A DNA stretch of 64,000 nucleotides from Dyella japonica DSM 16301. GTDB lineage: Bacteria; Pseudomonadota; Gammaproteobacteria; Xanthomonadales; Rhodanobacteraceae. The stretch is taken from positions 61,494 to 125,493 of the forward strand of contig NZ_JPLA01000041.1 of NCBI RefSeq assembly GCF_001010355.1, given 5' to 3'. Position numbers and translations under genes: made by a program. The notes under the pieces were generated by a model that did no database searches, was not told where the DNA came from, and was given only the letters and a program-made list of their open reading frames with translations. Below, in pieces: positions 39,343 to 48,548 of this stretch; the stretch's first letter is position 1, and every line of letters starts with the position of its first letter.

Positions 39343-39376
39343 TGTCAACTATTCGGTGATCTGCTACTTAGCCCCT

Positions 39377-39982
39377 ATGGACGATGCCTCTCTCACCGCC
39401 TTGAGCCCGCTGCAACGCCGCAAGCGGCTTGCCATCCTCGATGGCGCTAAAACCGTTTTCCTGCGTCAAAGTTTTGCGCTGGCAAAGATGGACGATGTCG
39501 CCGCCGCTGCCGGCGTCGGCAAGCAGACGGTCTACCGCCACTTCAAGTCGAAGGAGGCTCTCTTCGTCGGCCTGGTGATCTCGATGTGCGCTCAAGTGGG
39601 CGCTTTTCTTGCCAGTCATCAGGGCAGGCCATCCGACGGCTCACCCGAAGCCGGGTTGCGCGAGTTGGCGCAGTCGCTGGTACAAAACCTTATCGAGCCG
39701 GACAACCTGAGGCTTTACCGGGCCATCGTTGCTGAGGCCGAGCGCCTTCCGGAACTCGGCCAGGTGTTCTACGAAAACGGTGCAAAGGTTGTGCGCGCCA
39801 TGGCTGCAGACATTCTGCGAAAGCGATTTGATCCATCGACGGCTGCCATGCGGGCAGCGACCTTCGTCCAGTTGGCGCTAGGCGATGCGTATCTGGAGCT
39901 ATCCATTGGCTTCAGCGTGCCTGATGTTGAAGCACGCTTTGCCTTGCAGATTGACGAGGCAGTAGCGGCTGCTCTTCGCTAA
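39377..39982 (+). CDS. TetR family transcriptional regulator
   Basis: This 201-aa TetR protein has the helix-turn-helix 'MDDVAAAAGVGKQTVYRHFKSKEALF' at residues ~36-62 and a C-terminal ligand domain (TetR_C AefR-like: 'YRAIVAEAERLPELGQVFYENG'). The start at 39377 gives a normal length; upstream in-frame ATGs lie within the operators. It is divergent from the epimerase/DoxX pair and probably represses both sides. Confidence 0.9.
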   Translation: MDDASLTALSPLQRRKRLAILDGAKTVFLRQSFALAKMDDVAAAAGVGKQTVYRHFKSKEALFVGLVISMCAQVGAFLASHQGRPSDGSPEAGLRELAQSLVQNLIEPDNLRLYRAIVAEAERLPELGQVFYENGAKVVRAMAADILRKRFDPSTAAMRAATFVQLALGDAYLELSIGFSVPDVEARFALQIDEAVAAALR

Positions 39983-40008
39983 AGGCCCGCAGTCTCTCCC
40001 GCTCGAAC

Positions 40009-40506
40009 TTAAGCTCCACGACCTTCGTGACCGATCGAGCGTGCAACGTCCTGCTTGAGCAGATAGATCGAGACCACCAGCAGAACGAGGTCCTTCAAGA
40101 GGAAGGCCGCATTCATCGCCATCGCGGGAAAACCGCCGGCGCCCGCATCCCAGCCATCGGGGACGAACGGGAGAATCGTCAGGGTGGAGATGAAGGTCGC
40201 GATGGAGCCGAGGGCGCCCAGCACGCCCAGCTTCTTGTTCCAGAAGCCAAGCAAGAGCAGCGAACCGAAGGTCCATTCGGCGGTGCCCAACAGAATCGCG
40301 GTGCCATGAATGCCAAGGACCGGGATGGTCCAGAAGATCAGCGGTCCGTGTTCGATCAACGGTGCCAGTGCCGTGATCTCTGACTGGAACCATTTGTCGT
40401 ATCCGAACCAGGCAAAGATGACGACCATCGCCGCACGAAGCAGGTGGTAGTCGAGATCCTTTTTCAGGAGGCCGGACTTTGCGAGCAGTTGGATCAGCGC
40501 GTTCAT
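40009..40506 (-). CDS. YkgB/DUF417 family membrane protein
   Basis: This 165-aa, four-helix membrane protein has the DUF417 signature 'VVIFAWFGYDKWFQSEITALAPLIEHGPLI'. Relatives such as YkgB and RclC are induced by reactive chlorine or electrophiles. It is divergent from the AraC regulator at 40668, and a sensor-target pair is plausible. It converges with the TetR gene, with 26 bp between the stops. Confidence 0.88.
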   Translation of the reverse strand: MNALIQLLAKSGLLKKDLDYHLLRAAMVVIFAWFGYDKWFQSEITALAPLIEHGPLIFWTIPVLGIHGTAILLGTAEWTFGSLLLLGFWNKKLGVLGALGSIATFISTLTILPFVPDGWDAGAGGFPAMAMNAAFLLKDLVLLVVSIYLLKQDVARSIGHEGRGA

Positions 40507-40667
40507 GGCTATCTACCTCAGTCGTGGTGATGGGATGACCGGGACGAACGCCGTGACATCGGTCGGCGTCTCGTTGGTGGCGTAGCGCACTTTACGCGGC
40601 AGTGGTGAGCACGTTAATGTTCTGGTGTCTTGCTTTTATGCTCAAAAGTCTCAATGGAGGATGGCCC

Positions 40668-41633
40668 ATGTCTCCACCGCTCGACTGGCTGAGCCGGCTG
40701 CTGGAAATGACGCCGGTTCGTGGGCAGCTGGATCTGCGTTGCCAATATGGCGCGCCGTGGCGCATCGATCAGGACGCTTTTGCCAGCGGCGAGATGGCTT
40801 ATCACATCGTCCTTCGAGGCTCCGCGTTGTTGGAAAACCCCGAAGGGGGAGGTCCGGAACCGCTGGAGGCAGGCGACATCCTGCTATTGGCCAATGGCGA
40901 GGCGCATACCTTGCACGACGGTGGTGGTGCGCGCGCCAAGCCGGCCAGGAGTCGCATCGCTGCCAACCTGGTTTTCAGTGAGAACGCGGGGAAGGGCGAT
41001 CGCCTGGATATGTTGTGCGGTCGCTTCGTGTTGACGCCGCCGCACGCCCGGCTCTTGCGCCGCTATTTGCCCTCGCGGCTGGTGGCGCGTACCGGCATCG
41101 CCAAGGCATCGCCCAGCGATCAGGAAAGTGGGGCAGAGCTGCATGGACTGATGGCACTCATGCAGGCGGAGAGCCGGTCGGATTTTCTTGGTGGGCGCGC
41201 CATGCTCGACGCGCTGTCGACGGCGTTGTTCGCTTTGACCTTGCGCTTTGCCAGCGAATCGAAGGAGGCCCCTTCCGGGTTGCTCGCCCTGGCAGGGTAC
41301 CCGCGACTGGCGCCGGCACTGGATGCCATGTTTCACGATCCAGGGCATCCATGGACGCTTCCGCTGCTCGCGGAGAAATGCAGCATGTCGCGAGCGACGT
41401 TTGTGCGTCTTTTCCAGGACAAGCTCGGACTCTCCGCCAGCGAGTTGCTGACGGATATCCGCATGACGATGTCCGCGAACGAACTGCGCAAGACGTCCGT
41501 TTCGACGGGAGCGATCGCGGAGGCCGTGGGTTATCAATCCGAGGCGGCCTTCCAGCGGGCCTTCAAGCAGCACATGGGCGTCACGCCAGCTCGCTGGCGA
41601 AAGTCAGCCGGGACGAAGGAAGGCCTTGCCTAG
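40668..41633 (+). CDS. AraC family regulator with cupin sensor domain
   Basis: This 321-aa protein has an N-terminal cupin_6 domain (YGAPWRIDQDAFASGEMAYHIVLRG; EAGDILLLANGEAHTL) and a C-terminal AraC double helix-turn-helix (WTLPLLAEKCSMSRATFVRLFQD; GAIAEAVGYQSEAAFQRAFKQ). This architecture matches RclR-like sensors. GGAGG precedes the ATG at 40668. It is divergent from the DUF417 gene, as rclR is from rclABC, so reactive-chlorine sensing is a reasonable guess. Confidence 0.9.
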   Translation: MSPPLDWLSRLLEMTPVRGQLDLRCQYGAPWRIDQDAFASGEMAYHIVLRGSALLENPEGGGPEPLEAGDILLLANGEAHTLHDGGGARAKPARSRIAANLVFSENAGKGDRLDMLCGRFVLTPPHARLLRRYLPSRLVARTGIAKASPSDQESGAELHGLMALMQAESRSDFLGGRAMLDALSTALFALTLRFASESKEAPSGLLALAGYPRLAPALDAMFHDPGHPWTLPLLAEKCSMSRATFVRLFQDKLGLSASELLTDIRMTMSANELRKTSVSTGAIAEAVGYQSEAAFQRAFKQHMGVTPARWRKSAGTKEGLA

Positions 41634-41641
41634 GCGATGCT

Positions 41642-42349
41642 TCAAGGTGTTTGCGCGGGGGAAACAGGCAAGTGCAGTGCCGCCCGAAGTTCGGTGCGCG
41701 CCGCCTGGTAGTCCGCCTGCCAATCGCTTTGCTGCAGCAACTGCGCACCGATGACGGTGCCGGCCAGCCGGCCGGCTTCCACGTCGCTTGGGTAGTGCAC
41801 GCCCATCACCACGCGATGCTGCCCATACAGGTCGGCGCGGGCGAAAATCGCCGCGCGCTTTTCCGGCACCATGTTGGCCAGCAGGATGGCCGCCGTATAG
41901 CCGAACGTGGCGTGTCCACTGGGATAACTCCAATCGTCCGGCTTTTCCTTGGATAACGGATGCACCTGATCGGACGTCACCGGGGGACGGGCGCGTCGCC
42001 AGTAGAGCTTGGCGTCCTTTATCTCGGCCTTGTCGAAGTCGGCGACGCGTTCAAAGAAGGCGGCCGTCTTCGGCAAGGTCGCCGCTTGCAAGGATGGACC
42101 GAGCGCATCCGCAAAACGGAACACGGAGCGTTCCATATCCGCCTTGGCCGCCGACTGTTCGGCGGGCGTGCGCGATCGCTGTACGGCAAGCACTACCTGC
42201 AGATCCTGCCCGGCTGCAGCCGAACCTGCCGCCGGCGGAGGCGGCAGCAGGTTGGATAGTTCGATGGCAGCACCATTCGGGCTGATACCGTCGGCCAGTG
42301 CGGGCTGGCCGATCAGCAACATCAACGACAAGAGCGCAAGGCGTTTCAT
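41642..42349 (-). CDS. PAP2 family acid phosphatase, secreted
   Basis: This 235-aa protein has a signal peptide (LLSLMLLIGQPALA) and the three phosphatase motifs: KLYWRRARP, YPSGHATF and 'GQHRVVMGVHYPSD', where the motif-3 Arg, His and Asp are present. It is a class A non-specific acid phosphatase acting in the periplasm on organic phosphates. Its ATG overlaps the receptor stop by one base (TGATG), so it is translationally coupled to the TonB receptor. Confidence 0.92.
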   Translation of the reverse strand: MKRLALLSLMLLIGQPALADGISPNGAAIELSNLLPPPPAAGSAAAGQDLQVVLAVQRSRTPAEQSAAKADMERSVFRFADALGPSLQAATLPKTAAFFERVADFDKAEIKDAKLYWRRARPPVTSDQVHPLSKEKPDDWSYPSGHATFGYTAAILLANMVPEKRAAIFARADLYGQHRVVMGVHYPSDVEAGRLAGTVIGAQLLQQSDWQADYQAARTELRAALHLPVSPAQTP

Positions 42350-44559
42350 CAGAACAGATCAGCCGAAATGGTGAAGTTGAAGTTGCGCGCCGGAATGGTC
42401 CAGTACAGCGGCGTGCTATCCGCCGCCGTGACGCCGGCCAGGGCGTTGATGTGGGTGTTGTCGAACAGATTGTTGAGCTGCACGCCGATCTTGATGTCCT
42501 TCACATCGCTGATGTGGGGATCGAACTTGTAGCTGGCGGCAAAGTTGGCGATCGCATAGCCGCCGATCGGCGTGTCATCCTCGGCATTGGCCGTGTAATA
42601 GGTTTTGCCGACGAACTTGTCGAACAGCGAGGCGTAGAAGGAACCGTCGCTGTAGATGAAGCCCAGTGCGGCGGTCTTGTGCGGCGTGTTCGCGTTCCAC
42701 TGGTTGTCGGTGGTCTGGATTGCACGGTTGAGCGAGCCGTTGGCGTAGACGCTGAAACCGGCGCCAAGCAGGTAGGTGCCTTCCAGCTCGAGACCTTTGT
42801 AGTGCACGCCGCCGGCGTTGTAGAACTCGGTGACGCCGCCGACCTTCTGGCTCTGCACGAAGTTGTTGAAGTCGATCTTGTACACATCACCCGATACCGT
42901 CAGGCGATCGTCGGTCCAGGTCGTGCCGAGCTGGATATTGGTGGTCTTTTCCGGCGCGACGGCGCTATCGGAAACCGCCGGATTGGGCACGTACAGCAGG
43001 TTGAGGTTGGGCGCCAGGTAGCCCTTGGCCCACTGCGCATACGCAGTCCAGTTCGCGCTGAAGTTGTAGTGGAACGATGCCGAAGGCAGGGTGGCATTCC
43101 ACTTCTTGGAATAGTCGAGCGGCGTCTCCGTCTTCTGGTTCACCGATGCATCCAGATCGCGCTCGAAGTTGTTGTACTTCACGCCGCCGATGACATACGC
43201 GTTGTCGGTGATGTTCCACTGGTACTCGACGAACGGCTGGATCGTGACCAGCGTGTCGTTCATGCGCCGATCCGCCGAAGCGAGCGCCAGCGAGGACGCG
43301 CCGGGCGCGATCACCGGATTGAGCTGGTTGATCGTATCGTCGAATTCATACAGCCAGCGGATATCGTCCTGGTGGTCGTACCACACACCGGCGCGCAGTT
43401 CGCCTGGGCCCAGTTCCTTGCCCACGCGGAAGATGTCGCCCCAGGAGCGGTTCGTGTTGCGCATGTGCTGGCCGGGCACGTCGGTGGCGCTATAGAACGT
43501 ACCGTTCGGCGTTTCGCCGTTCGGATCCAGGCCGTTGAAGCCGAAGTGGTTGTAGCCGTAGGTGTAGACCTTGTTGTCGATCGTCCAACCGTCAAAGGCC
43601 GAGTGCAGGCCGATGTAACCGAAATTGGTGTTGATCTCGTCCTTGTTGTAGCGGTAGTAGGCCTGGCTGGTCGGATCGTCGTTCAGACCATAGTTGACGC
43701 CGTGTTCAGCGATCTGGGGCTTGGTGGCGCCGAACGGCACATACTGGTTCAGCTCGTTGTCCATGGCCACGAAGGTCAGCGTGGTGTTCTCGCCCAACGG
43801 CTGCACCACCTTGGCAAACACGGTCTGGCGACGCTGGCCGGCATAGGTGAGGTAACCGTCCGACGAGCTGTTCTGCAGATTGATCACCGCGCTGGTGCCG
43901 CTGCTGGTAAACGCGCCCGTGTTGATCGTCGCGCCTTCAATCGCCGTTTCCCAGCTGCCCAGGCTGATGTACGGGTTGATGCCGAACTGCTGCTGCGGGT
44001 TGAGCGAATCCACCGAAATGGTGCCGCCGAACGTGGCGTTGCCGAGCGTGCCGGCGGTGCCCGGGCCGCGATCCACCGTCACCGCGTTGGTTTGCTGGTT
44101 GGTGAAGTACGACGTGGAGTGATGCGTGAAGTCGTTCGAGTCCATCCACGGAATGCCATCGAACGTCACGTTGTACTGGCCGTCCTGGAAGCCGCGGATG
44201 GAGACGACCGGCGCCTCCATCAGGCCCGAACCGTTCGGCGTCACCGTGTACACGCTCGGCGAGATCTGCGCGATGTCGGTGTAGTCGCCGGTGGGCGGCA
44301 CATTTTCCTGGATGTAGACGCGGCCGATGGTCGACTGCGGCTCGGTGGCCACCATGGAGGCTTGCGACGGGGCGATCGTGGTCACCGTGTCGGTGCCGGT
44401 CACCTGTACGGCATCCAGGCTCTTGGCCTGCTGCGGCGTGGCGCTGGTATCGGCGGTGCCGTTGTCGCCGGCCCATGCGGGGGACGCGATCGCGGCGGCC
44501 AGGCAAAGAGCAAGCGTAGTGCGGGAGCGCCCGAATAGCGCCGGAGTATGCCGTGTCAT
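42349..44559 (-). CDS. TonB-dependent receptor coupled to PAP2 phosphatase
   Basis: This 736-aa receptor has a signal peptide (LALCLAAAIASPAWA), a TonB box near 'LDAVQVTG', a plug with 'VVSIRGFQDGQYNVTFDGIPW' and 'DRGPGTAGTLGNATFGG', and a barrel ending in Phe (FTISADLF). The plug lacks the common LRGP-QGTLYG block. It is the first gene of a two-gene operon with the phosphatase, suggesting uptake of a phosphorylated substrate such as phytate breakdown products or nucleotides. This is inference. Confidence 0.9.
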   Translation of the reverse strand: MTRHTPALFGRSRTTLALCLAAAIASPAWAGDNGTADTSATPQQAKSLDAVQVTGTDTVTTIAPSQASMVATEPQSTIGRVYIQENVPPTGDYTDIAQISPSVYTVTPNGSGLMEAPVVSIRGFQDGQYNVTFDGIPWMDSNDFTHHSTSYFTNQQTNAVTVDRGPGTAGTLGNATFGGTISVDSLNPQQQFGINPYISLGSWETAIEGATINTGAFTSSGTSAVINLQNSSSDGYLTYAGQRRQTVFAKVVQPLGENTTLTFVAMDNELNQYVPFGATKPQIAEHGVNYGLNDDPTSQAYYRYNKDEINTNFGYIGLHSAFDGWTIDNKVYTYGYNHFGFNGLDPNGETPNGTFYSATDVPGQHMRNTNRSWGDIFRVGKELGPGELRAGVWYDHQDDIRWLYEFDDTINQLNPVIAPGASSLALASADRRMNDTLVTIQPFVEYQWNITDNAYVIGGVKYNNFERDLDASVNQKTETPLDYSKKWNATLPSASFHYNFSANWTAYAQWAKGYLAPNLNLLYVPNPAVSDSAVAPEKTTNIQLGTTWTDDRLTVSGDVYKIDFNNFVQSQKVGGVTEFYNAGGVHYKGLELEGTYLLGAGFSVYANGSLNRAIQTTDNQWNANTPHKTAALGFIYSDGSFYASLFDKFVGKTYYTANAEDDTPIGGYAIANFAASYKFDPHISDVKDIKIGVQLNNLFDNTHINALAGVTAADSTPLYWTIPARNFNFTISADLF

Positions 44560-44733
44560 GATGTGCCCGTTTGTTGATTTTGGGGGGTGGCGACGTGGGG
44601 CGACACCGTAATCACGGTAAATGACAATATGGCAACAAAATGATTATTCGATAATTTGGCAAATAATCGTATTTATTTTCGCTAAGATAATCATAAGATT
44701 TGTGAAATTGATTTTATAAGGTAAATCTAAGGA

Positions 44734-44753
44734 TTATTAATTCGAATTAATAA
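44734..44753. promoter_or_regulatory. 20-bp perfect AT-rich palindrome
   Basis: TTATTAATTCGAATTAATAA is a perfect palindrome in a gap (44560-44845) that is strikingly AT-rich over 44610-44760. It lies ~180 bp upstream of the TonB receptor and ~90 bp after the S9 peptidase stop. GATTATT/AATAATC arms at 44642-44668 add to the dyad content. It may be a regulator site or a terminator for the peptidase gene. Confidence 0.5.
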
Positions 44754-44845
44754 GCTGACCATAAGGGTTGCCGTGCAAGGGGATTTGCGCTGCTTCGGAT
44801 GGGGCAGGCGCGAACGACGTCGTTGGATCTGGCATCGAATCGACT

Positions 44846-46948
44846 TCACCGAGCGACCTGACTTCGTTTCGCGCTCGCAGCGCTGGATGTCCACTTGTCC
44901 ATCCATTTGAAGACCTCGTCGTACCACTGGATGGTGTCCGCCGCTTTTACTTCGTAGTGCCCTTCGTCGGGGAACACGATCAACCTGGATGGAATATTTC
45001 GCTCCTGCAGCGCCGTAAATGCCGCCACGGCCTGCCCACTGGGGCTTCTGAAGTCCTTTTCGCCGGTGATCACCAGCTGCGGCGTTCGCCAATGTGCAAC
45101 GGCATTGACGGGATTCCAGCGCTCGTATTCGGTGGGCGCGGCATAGTACGGCTTGTTTCCGAAGTCCCAGTGATCCTGGGCCAGTTCGTCCGTCTCGTAG
45201 GTCATGCCCCGCTCATCGAAGATGCCATCATGCTGGACGATGCATTGGAATCGGTCCGGCCAATGGCCTTCGATCCAGTTCATCATGTAGCCGCCGTACG
45301 AAGCGCCTACCGCGCAGGCGCGATCCCCATCGAGGAAATCGAAGCGCTCGATCGCTGCCGCCAGGCCGAGCTGGATATCCGCAAGAGGCAGGTCACCCCA
45401 ATGGCGATTGACCGCATCAGTGAACGCCTGGCCATGTCCCGTGCTTCCATGGAAGTCGATGGAAACCACGCCATAACCGTGTTCCGCGTAGAGCGCCAGA
45501 TTCAACGGCCATCGGGCGTACCAGATATCGCCTAGCGTGGATTGCGGACCACCATGAACCACCAACGCGACGGGGGCCTGCTTGCCGCGAGCCAGCCCAG
45601 GCGGGCGCAGTGCCAGACCCCAAACCTCGTCCCCGTTGGCGCCGACAAACTGGAACCGGAAAACTTGTGGCCAGTCGATCCCGGCCAGCTTTGCAGCATT
45701 GACGTTGGTGAGCCTCTCAAGCTTGCCAGAGGCTTCGCGACGCCACAGATCCGGCGGCTCCGCGAGGCCATCTTTCTTGAGGACCAGCGAACCATCGGGC
45801 GCGACAGCCATCAGCGTGATGTGTCCAGTAGCTGTCAGCCGCCGAACGGTGCCACCTTCAATATCGACGCTAAACGCAGGATGGTCCAACGTGTCATTGG
45901 CGGTCACGTAGAGCGTTCTTGAATCGGGGGACCAAACGATGGCATCAGGAGACCGATCCCATCCTTGGGTGAGCGGATGAGTCATTCCAGTTGCCAGGTC
46001 ACGAAGCCAAACCACGCGCCTGTCATCGGCATATCCCGGCCGCGAAGTCGCGAGCCACGCCAGCCACCGCCCGTCGGGCGACACCGTGGGCATTTCATCC
46101 GCCGCCGCATTCGCCGCGGTGAGGTCCAGAGGACTATCGGAACAATCCGCGGACCGCGCGAAGATGTCCGAGTTGGTTGATAGCGGTTCGATCCGGTCGG
46201 CAACTCTTAGCGAGAAGTAGATCGTCTTGCCGTCCGGCCCCCAAGTCGTATCCTCCTTGCCGCCGTTGGGCTTGGACGGAACGTCTCCAACGAGCGCGGG
46301 CGCAACAGCGCAGCCTCGTCCACTTGCTTGGCCGTTGCGCAGGCGCATCAGGAACAGCTGGGAGCGTTGGCCGTCCTCCCATTGGTTCCAGTGCCTGATG
46401 GGTAGGTGATCGAAGATCCGCGCGCTACCGATGGCATGGGGCGCGCCGCCCTTGTCATCGAGGAATGGCGTGTGCGGCGGTCTATCCGCCCAGACCAGAA
46501 CGGCATCGCCCTGTGGGGAGATCCGAAATCCCGCAAGTCCATCGGACGTCAAGACGGCCGTCGGTCTGGTGTCGCCCATCGAGATCCGGAGGATCGCCGG
46601 CGTCGCCGATGGCCGTTCGGACAGGAAGTACAGCGCACCGTCCACCCCGAATTCAGGGGCCGTCGGCGCGGCGTCATCGAGGGAGGTGATTCGCTCGGGC
46701 CTGCTGTCACGTTTTGCCAGATCAAGGCGCCACAGCGAGTGTTGCGTTCGCTTCGTCTGCAAGTCCTCTGAAGATTCCTCCCACACCAGCCATTTACCGT
46801 CGCTCGATACGGTGGCAGCACCAATCTGGGCTAGATCGACCAGATCGGACTGGGTAAGGGAGCGAGCGAGAATCGGGTTTGCCACCGCCAACATCAGCCC
46901 AAAGGCGAAGACGGCTGCCTTCACTTTTTGCATACGCGCACGCTTCAT
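44846..46948 (-). CDS. S9 family prolyl oligopeptidase-type peptidase, exported
   Basis: This 700-aa protein has a signal peptide (VFAFGLMLAVANPILA), an N-terminal seven-bladed propeller with PD40 units (MPTVSPDGRWLAWLA; IVWSPDSRTLYVTA), and a C-terminal alpha/beta hydrolase. The nucleophile is in GASYGGYMMNW, followed by an Asp near 'VITGEKDFRSP' and the catalytic His in DEGHYE. It cleaves short peptides in the periplasm. The ATG at 46948 begins a standard signal; 46933 is an alternative. Confidence 0.92.
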   Translation of the reverse strand: MKRARMQKVKAAVFAFGLMLAVANPILARSLTQSDLVDLAQIGAATVSSDGKWLVWEESSEDLQTKRTQHSLWRLDLAKRDSRPERITSLDDAAPTAPEFGVDGALYFLSERPSATPAILRISMGDTRPTAVLTSDGLAGFRISPQGDAVLVWADRPPHTPFLDDKGGAPHAIGSARIFDHLPIRHWNQWEDGQRSQLFLMRLRNGQASGRGCAVAPALVGDVPSKPNGGKEDTTWGPDGKTIYFSLRVADRIEPLSTNSDIFARSADCSDSPLDLTAANAAADEMPTVSPDGRWLAWLATSRPGYADDRRVVWLRDLATGMTHPLTQGWDRSPDAIVWSPDSRTLYVTANDTLDHPAFSVDIEGGTVRRLTATGHITLMAVAPDGSLVLKKDGLAEPPDLWRREASGKLERLTNVNAAKLAGIDWPQVFRFQFVGANGDEVWGLALRPPGLARGKQAPVALVVHGGPQSTLGDIWYARWPLNLALYAEHGYGVVSIDFHGSTGHGQAFTDAVNRHWGDLPLADIQLGLAAAIERFDFLDGDRACAVGASYGGYMMNWIEGHWPDRFQCIVQHDGIFDERGMTYETDELAQDHWDFGNKPYYAAPTEYERWNPVNAVAHWRTPQLVITGEKDFRSPSGQAVAAFTALQERNIPSRLIVFPDEGHYEVKAADTIQWYDEVFKWMDKWTSSAASAKRSQVAR

Positions 46949-47265
46949 TTCCGACTCACTCTCGCGGCGACTGGCGGTCTCTTGGTCCCAGCCTGAGACG
47001 GTTGGATGCATCGGAGGAGGAGATCGATGCCATGACCTTTGCCCCATGGAAGCTCTCTGCCTCAATGAGGAACTGCCAAAAGCCCGATGTTCCGAACCGG
47101 AGCGCCCCGATGGTTTCCTGGCGCATGCAAGGTGCGCAGGTCAGGCGCCACCATTGATGTCATGGCCCACGGGGGCCGCGACGCCCCCCATGACTTCATA
47201 CCCATGCACTAGTACGAACTTCACACTATTGTTCACTCCATGATGAGTAGCAGTGCGGGTGGGGC
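46949..47265. other. 317-bp divergent intergenic region with hairpin
   Basis: No gene is supported between the S9 peptidase and padR. A hairpin pairs GTCATGG (47159-47165) with CCATGAC (47188-47194), with an inner GGGGGC/GCCCCC stem. GAAC-N11-GTTC (47216-47234) lies 32 bp before the PadR start and is a candidate operator. Confidence 0.45.
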
Positions 47266-47628
47266 GTGGAAGACAACAGCAGCCATCTGAAGAAATTCCA
47301 GAAGGAGCTGTCGGCGGGCACTGTGTCGTTGGTGCTGCTGGCGGTGCTGGGGCAGTCGCGGCAGCCGATGTATGGCTACCAGATCGCCAAACGGCTGGAA
47401 GAGGTGGGGGAGGGCGTGCTCGCCGGCAAGCAGAGCGCGCTGTATCCGGTGCTGCGCAATCTCGAAGGGGCGGGGTTGTTGGCCAGCGAGGTGGAGCCTT
47501 CCATCAGCGGTCCGCCGCGGCGCTACTACCGCATCACCAAACAAGGGCGCGAGGTGTTGCGCGACTGGGTGCAAGCCTGGGCGGCCACGCGCGATTCTGT
47601 CGACGGGGTTTTGCAAGGAGGGGTGTAA
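47266..47628 (+). CDS. PadR family transcriptional regulator
   Basis: This 120-aa winged-helix PadR protein starts with GTG (MEDNSSHLKKFQKEL). It contains 'YGYQIAKRLEEVGEGVLAGKQSALYPVLRNLEGAGLL' and the wing 'GPPRRYYRITKQG'. Its TAA stop overlaps the next ATG (TAATG). PadR genes coupled to a HAAS/sensor membrane protein form a common signalling pair that responds to envelope or drug stress. Confidence 0.92.
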   Translation: MEDNSSHLKKFQKELSAGTVSLVLLAVLGQSRQPMYGYQIAKRLEEVGEGVLAGKQSALYPVLRNLEGAGLLASEVEPSISGPPRRYYRITKQGREVLRDWVQAWAATRDSVDGVLQGGV

Positions 47629-48545
47629 TGAACGCACCACGCACGATTGCTGAATATCTGAATCAGTTGCGCGCTGCGCTCAAGGGCGCGGATCCGGCCT
47701 TGATCCAGGATGCGCTGTACGACGCCGAGGAACACCTGCGCGCCGAGCTGGCCGAGGATCCCAGGCGCAGCGAAGCGGACATGCTGGCCCACGTGGTGAG
47801 CACCTATGGCGCGCCGGAAGAGGTTGCCGATATCTATCGCGACCAGGAGATCAAGATCCAGCGCGCGCTGCGTCCGCCGCCGATGCCGCGGCGCCGCTCG
47901 GTGCTGGGCCGCTTCTTTGGCGTGGCGGTCGATTCCCATACCTGGGGCGCCTTGTTCTACATGTTGCTGGCGCTGGGCACGGGCATCTTCTACTTCACCT
48001 GGGCGGTGACGGGACTGTCGCTGTCGCTGGGCCTGGCAGTGCTGGTCATCGGCATTCCCTTCATGATCCTGTTCCTGGGCACGGTGCGCGCACTATCGCT
48101 GCTGGAAGGGCGCATCGTGGAAACCATGCTCGGTGTGCGCATGCCGCGCCGCCCGCCCTATCCGACCAACGGCAGCAAGTCGTTCTGGGGGCGCGTGGGT
48201 GCGATCGTCACTGATGGCCGCACCTGGACCACCATGTTCTACATGATCCTGATGCTGCCGCTGGGCATCCTGTATTTCACGCTGACCATCACCTTCCTGA
48301 GCATCTCGCTGGGCTTCATTGCGACGCCGATCCTTAAGGCGCTGAGCGTGGCCGATGTGATCTACCTGCAATGCGGCATCCCGCATTGGCTGTGCGACAA
48401 CAACTACTGGCCGCTGGCCATACTCACCTGCATCGGCGGCGTGTTCCTGTTGTTTGCCACCCTGCACATGGTGCGCGGACTGGGCAAGCTGCATGGCGCC
48501 ATCGCCAAGGGCCTGCTGGTGCGCAGCGTGAACGAGGGCGCCTGA
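47628..48545 (+). CDS. HAAS-type membrane protein with two Sensor domains
   Basis: This is a 305-aa protein. Residues 1-80 form a helical HAAS/DUF1700-like domain (YLNQLRAALKGADPALIQDALYDAEEHL). Two membrane modules follow that look like internal duplications: each starts 'TW..(L/M)FYM' and contains 'GI(F/L)YFT'. The second carries 'YLQCGIPHWLCDNN', a Cys-containing loop. It has no kinase domain. With PadR it probably forms a membrane-sensing pair. Confidence 0.85.
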   Translation: MNAPRTIAEYLNQLRAALKGADPALIQDALYDAEEHLRAELAEDPRRSEADMLAHVVSTYGAPEEVADIYRDQEIKIQRALRPPPMPRRRSVLGRFFGVAVDSHTWGALFYMLLALGTGIFYFTWAVTGLSLSLGLAVLVIGIPFMILFLGTVRALSLLEGRIVETMLGVRMPRRPPYPTNGSKSFWGRVGAIVTDGRTWTTMFYMILMLPLGILYFTLTITFLSISLGFIATPILKALSVADVIYLQCGIPHWLCDNNYWPLAILTCIGGVFLLFATLHMVRGLGKLHGAIAKGLLVRSVNEGA

Positions 48546-48548
48546 GCC

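Noticed and set aside
42298..44538. 746-codon open frame opposite the TonB receptor
   Set aside because: The receptor frame has signal peptide, plug, barrel and terminal Phe. The antisense frame is Val/Arg/His-rich noise.
44615..44640. Pho-box-like TGCCAT/TGTCAT on the minus strand upstream of the TonB receptor
   Set aside because: The two half-sites are 8 bp apart, not the 11-bp period expected for PhoB.
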